Below are positions 14,904 to 16,640 of a stretch of 16,640 bases of DNA, one piece after another. Origin of the DNA: Alphaproteobacteria bacterium (GTDB lineage Bacteria > Pseudomonadota > Alphaproteobacteria > Micavibrionales > Micavibrionaceae); NCBI GenBank assembly GCA_002701555.1, contig NZVS01000049.1, positions 1 to 16,640 on the forward strand, read 5' to 3'. Position numbers and translations under genes: made by a program. The notes beneath the pieces were generated by a model. It saw nothing but the letters and a program-made list of their open reading frames with translations, was not told the DNA's origin and did no database searches. Position 1 is the stretch's first letter; every line of letters starts with the position of its first letter.

Positions 14904-15608
14904 TTACACCTTGCCTATATTCTCTATTTTGCCGTCGACCAGCTTAATCTGTTTTGAACAGCGCGCCGCCAGATCAGGGTCATGTGTTATAAGGATAAGC
15001 GTCATTCCGCTTTGGTCGGCTAACCTGAAAAGAAGTTGTATAATCTGTTCCCCTGTCTCCTGATCCAGATTTCCCGTCGGCTCATCAGCCAGGATGATTT
15101 TGGGATTTGCTACAAGTGCACGCGCCAAGGCTACTCGCTGTTGCTCCCCACCCGAAAGCTGTGATGGATAATGGCTTAAACGATGTGATAAACCAACTTC
15201 GGTCAAAACATCCTCGGCCTTTTTAAAAATCTCAGCCTTGGACGAAAATTTATCCGAAAACTCAAGCGGAAGCGCCGTATTTTCCAGCGCAGTCATTGTC
15301 GGCACAAGATGAAAATTCTGGAATACTATTCCAATGTTTTCGCGCCTGAATTCGGTTAATCCCGCCTCATCCAGATCAGTTAATATACATTCTGATATCT
15401 TGACAGAACCTCCACTAGGTTGTTGCAAACCTGCCATGATCATCATAAGGCTTGATTTACCAGAGCCGGAAGGCCCTACTATGGCAATTTTCTCACCTTT
15501 TCCTTCAGATAAAGAGATATTTTTTAAGATATCAACCTGCCCGGCCTGAGAAGTAAGGGATAAATTAATGTTTTTAAGTGTAAGGAAATTTGTATCGGAA
15601 CTCGTCAT
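14904..15608 (-). CDS. ybbA: YbbA-type ABC transporter ATP-binding protein
   Basis: This 234-aa ATPase belongs to the LolD/MacB/YbbA group and partners YbbP. Motifs: Walker A GPSGSGKS (45-52), Q-loop VFQNFHLVPTMTALEN (95-110), signature LSGGEQQR (151-158), Walker B IILADEP (171-177), GNLD D-loop (179-182), and switch His209. The VFQ.F.L.PT.TA.EN form is characteristic of this group. The start ATG at 15608 has only a weak ribosome site, and no better in-frame start is apparent. It is the first gene of the run ybbA-ybbP-cydA-cydB-DUF2474 and is divergent from tesA across a 67-base gap, the same tesA/ybbA arrangement as in E. coli. Confidence 0.94.
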   Translation of the reverse strand: MTSSDTNFLTLKNINLSLTSQAGQVDILKNISLSEGKGEKIAIVGPSGSGKSSLMMIMAGLQQPSGGSVKISECILTDLDEAGLTEFRRENIGIVFQNFHLVPTMTALENTALPLEFSDKFSSKAEIFKKAEDVLTEVGLSHRLSHYPSQLSGGEQQRVALARALVANPKIILADEPTGNLDQETGEQIIQLLFRLADQSGMTLILITHDPDLAARCSKQIKLVDGKIENIGKV

Positions 15609-15675
15609 GTATCTAAAAAACTCTATTTTATTAAATATTGGAACTCATCATATAGGCTAAAATCGAGGTATTTAC

Positions 15676-16347
15676 ATGTTCTTACGAATTATTTTGTCAA
15701 TTTTTATTGTTTTCGCAGCTTTAACGAGTATTACAAGCGGAAATGCGCAAGATAAAAAAAGCACCGATAGCACGAAAATGATTTTGGCTTATGGTGATTC
15801 TCTTATGGCTGGCTATAATTTACAAAAAGGTGAAGATTTTGCGAGCCAACTTGAAGATGCCCTGATTTCTGATGAATATGATGTTATAGTTAAAAATGCC
15901 AGTATTTCCGGCGATACAACAGCCTCTGGTTTAAGCCGCCTTGAGTGGGCTTTAGAAGCAGGGGAAAAACCCGATCTTGTGATACTGGGACTTGGCGCCA
16001 ATGACATGTTGCGTGCATTGCCGCCAGCTTCCGCAAAAGATAATTTGCAGGAAATTATTGAGCATTTCGAGGATGACAATATAGCCGTTCTGCTTGCCGG
16101 TATGAAGGCCGCACCAAATCTGGGTAAAAGCTATCGCACTGAATTTGATGCAATTTATCCAGCCCTTGCCGAGACTCATGAGACTGTAAGCCTCTACCCG
16201 TTTTTTCTGGAAGATGTTGCAACTATTAAAGAACTCAACCTAGATGATGGTATTCATCCCAATCTGGAAGGCATAAATGTTATTGTCGAGAACATAAAAC
16301 CTTATGTCGTTAAGGCTGCAAATTTGGAAAAAGTTGAAGGCAATTAA
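15676..16347 (+). CDS. tesA: TesA-like GDSL arylesterase / lysophospholipase-thioesterase
   Basis: This 223-aa SGNH/GDSL hydrolase resembles E. coli TesA (thioesterase I/protease I/lysophospholipase L1) in size and context. An N-terminal signal peptide (hydrophobic 5-20, then SITSGNA) predicts export, with cleavage after Ala24. Blocks: YGDSLMAGYNL (39-49) with nucleophile Ser42; NASISGDTTASG (74-85) with oxyanion Gly79; LGLGANDMLRALP (104-116) with oxyanion Asn109; and DDGIHPN (190-196) with catalytic Asp191 and His194. Acyl esters and thioesters are likely substrates; the physiological one is unknown. The ATG at 15676 follows GAGG (15665-15668). A TTGGAA...TAAAAT pair upstream has a short 14-base spacer and is not convincing. 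The stop shares TTAA with the convergent zinc-finger gene. Confidence 0.93.
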   Translation: MFLRIILSIFIVFAALTSITSGNAQDKKSTDSTKMILAYGDSLMAGYNLQKGEDFASQLEDALISDEYDVIVKNASISGDTTASGLSRLEWALEAGEKPDLVILGLGANDMLRALPPASAKDNLQEIIEHFEDDNIAVLLAGMKAAPNLGKSYRTEFDAIYPALAETHETVSLYPFFLEDVATIKELNLDDGIHPNLEGINVIVENIKPYVVKAANLEKVEGN

Positions 16348-16517
16348 TTTGTTTTAGTAAACACGCGGTCACAATATCCGCATTCGACGGTGTCGGATTT
16401 GTCAAATGTGTAATATACAATTGGGTGGCCTAATGGCCCCATTCCACCATCGCACATGACTTCGTCGGCCTCTTTTGCAACTTTAATGGTTTCAGGGGAT
16501 TTAAAATTCGGGGTCAT
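16344..16517 (-). CDS. Small CHCC zinc-finger domain protein (zf-CHCC, NDUFS6-like)
   Basis: This 57-aa ORF is seen by translating the - strand. It reads MTPNFKSPETIKV..., then VMCDGG (Cys22), GPLGHPIVYYTF (His31), and VECGYCDRVF (Cys46, Cys49), ending in TKTN. The C...H...CxxC spacing with G.LGHP and V.CGYC..F is the signature of the zf-CHCC family, related to the C-terminal zinc site of the complex I accessory subunit NDUFS6. In alphaproteobacteria these appear as stand-alone proteins of about 60 residues whose role is not established. All four ligands are present. It is convergent with tesA, the two stop codons sharing TTAA (16344-16347). Confidence 0.88.
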   Translation of the reverse strand: MTPNFKSPETIKVAKEADEVMCDGGMGPLGHPIVYYTFDKSDTVECGYCDRVFTKTN

Positions 16518-16582
16518 AAATTTTCCAAAGCTTCATATATTTTATTAATGACTTGTTAGACAAAAATTTATACTGTGAGAAC

Positions 16583-16640
16583 ATGAATGTCCAGAATATA
16601 GAATGGTGTCTTAGTGAAACAGTTTCTCGAAACCCCGAGA
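16583..16640 (+). CDS. Start of an unidentified ORF running off the window
   Basis: An ATG at 16583 opens a frame of 19 complete codons (MNVQNIEWCLSETVSRNPE) to the window edge without a stop. It lies 65 bases from the divergent zinc-finger start. No good Shine-Dalgarno precedes it. A weak TTAATG...TATACT pair (16545-16574, 18-base spacer) would start RNA within a few bases of the ATG, which suggests a nearly leaderless message if real. There are too few residues to assign a family, and it may not be a gene. Confidence 0.4.
   Translation, partial: MNVQNIEWCLSETVSRNPE

Noticed and set aside
15609..15675. tesA promoter TTGGAA...TAAAAT
   Set aside because: The spacer is only 14 bases, too short for a standard sigma70 promoter; not listed as a feature.
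1..16640. CRISPR arrays, tRNA/rRNA genes, insertion sequences, attachment sites, prophage or defence islands
   Set aside because: I found no regularly spaced repeats, cloverleaf-like segments, transposase or integrase motifs, or defence-gene domains on either strand by reading; all long frames are housekeeping or envelope genes.

Overview
The window looks like chromosomal DNA from an alphaproteobacterium of moderately low GC content (AT-rich third positions, no plasmid, phage or insertion-sequence genes). This placement is inferred from gene content: an Hsp20-DUF1150 pair, a 57-aa CHCC zinc-finger protein, a CIO-type cytochrome bd with a DUF2474 peptide, and a PBP1A carrying a CPNCG insert. 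The genus cannot be read from the sequence. Coding density is very high. There is no gene-free stretch over 300 bases; the longest non-coding stretch is the divergent gap at 2095-2216.

Layout. (1) 1-1373, + strand: the 3' end of an RluB/RsuA-type pseudouridine synthase, then rsmD and a YggS/PLPBP gene. All are joined by ATGA overlaps, so this is one RNA-modification/housekeeping operon. (2) 1387-2094, - strand: an unrecognised conserved-looking protein, divergent from a small winged-helix regulator with a degenerate receiver-like N-terminus (2217-2786, +). The regulator ends tail-to-tail, in a shared TTAA, with a class A penicillin-binding protein, PBP1A (2783-5329, -). (3) 5386-6036, +: a VanX/DdpX-like M15 dipeptidase divergent from PBP1A, so two murein genes share one short promoter region. 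(4) 8895-6011, - strand operon: mlaE and mlaF (lipid-trafficking ABC transporter) followed by an MFS transporter whose 3' end overlaps the dipeptidase gene. (5) 9704-8976, - strand: hsp20 and DUF1150, with a putative sigma70 promoter and a leader that can fold a ROSE-like RNA thermometer over the Shine-Dalgarno sequence. (6) 15608-9805, - strand: ybbA-ybbP-cydA-cydB-DUF2474, apparently one long operon (gaps or overlaps of 3, 9, 1 and -17 bases) linking a YbbA-YbbP ABC system to a cyanide-insensitive-type bd oxidase. (7) 15676-16347, +: tesA, divergent from ybbA as in E. coli. It is followed by a tiny zinc-finger gene on the - strand (16344-16517) sharing TTAA with the tesA stop, and the start of an unidentified ORF that leaves the window.

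Themes: cell envelope (PBP1A, dipeptidase, MlaEF, YbbAP, TesA), respiration under stress (bd oxidase) and proteostasis (Hsp20). I did not find an obviously new multi-gene defence or mobile system. The best leads are the ROSE-like leader, the unlisted 47-aa DUF2474 gene, the His-to-Asp change at the expected zinc-ligand position of the dipeptidase, the ybbAP-cyd coupling, and the phosphorylation-site-less regulator next to PBP1A.
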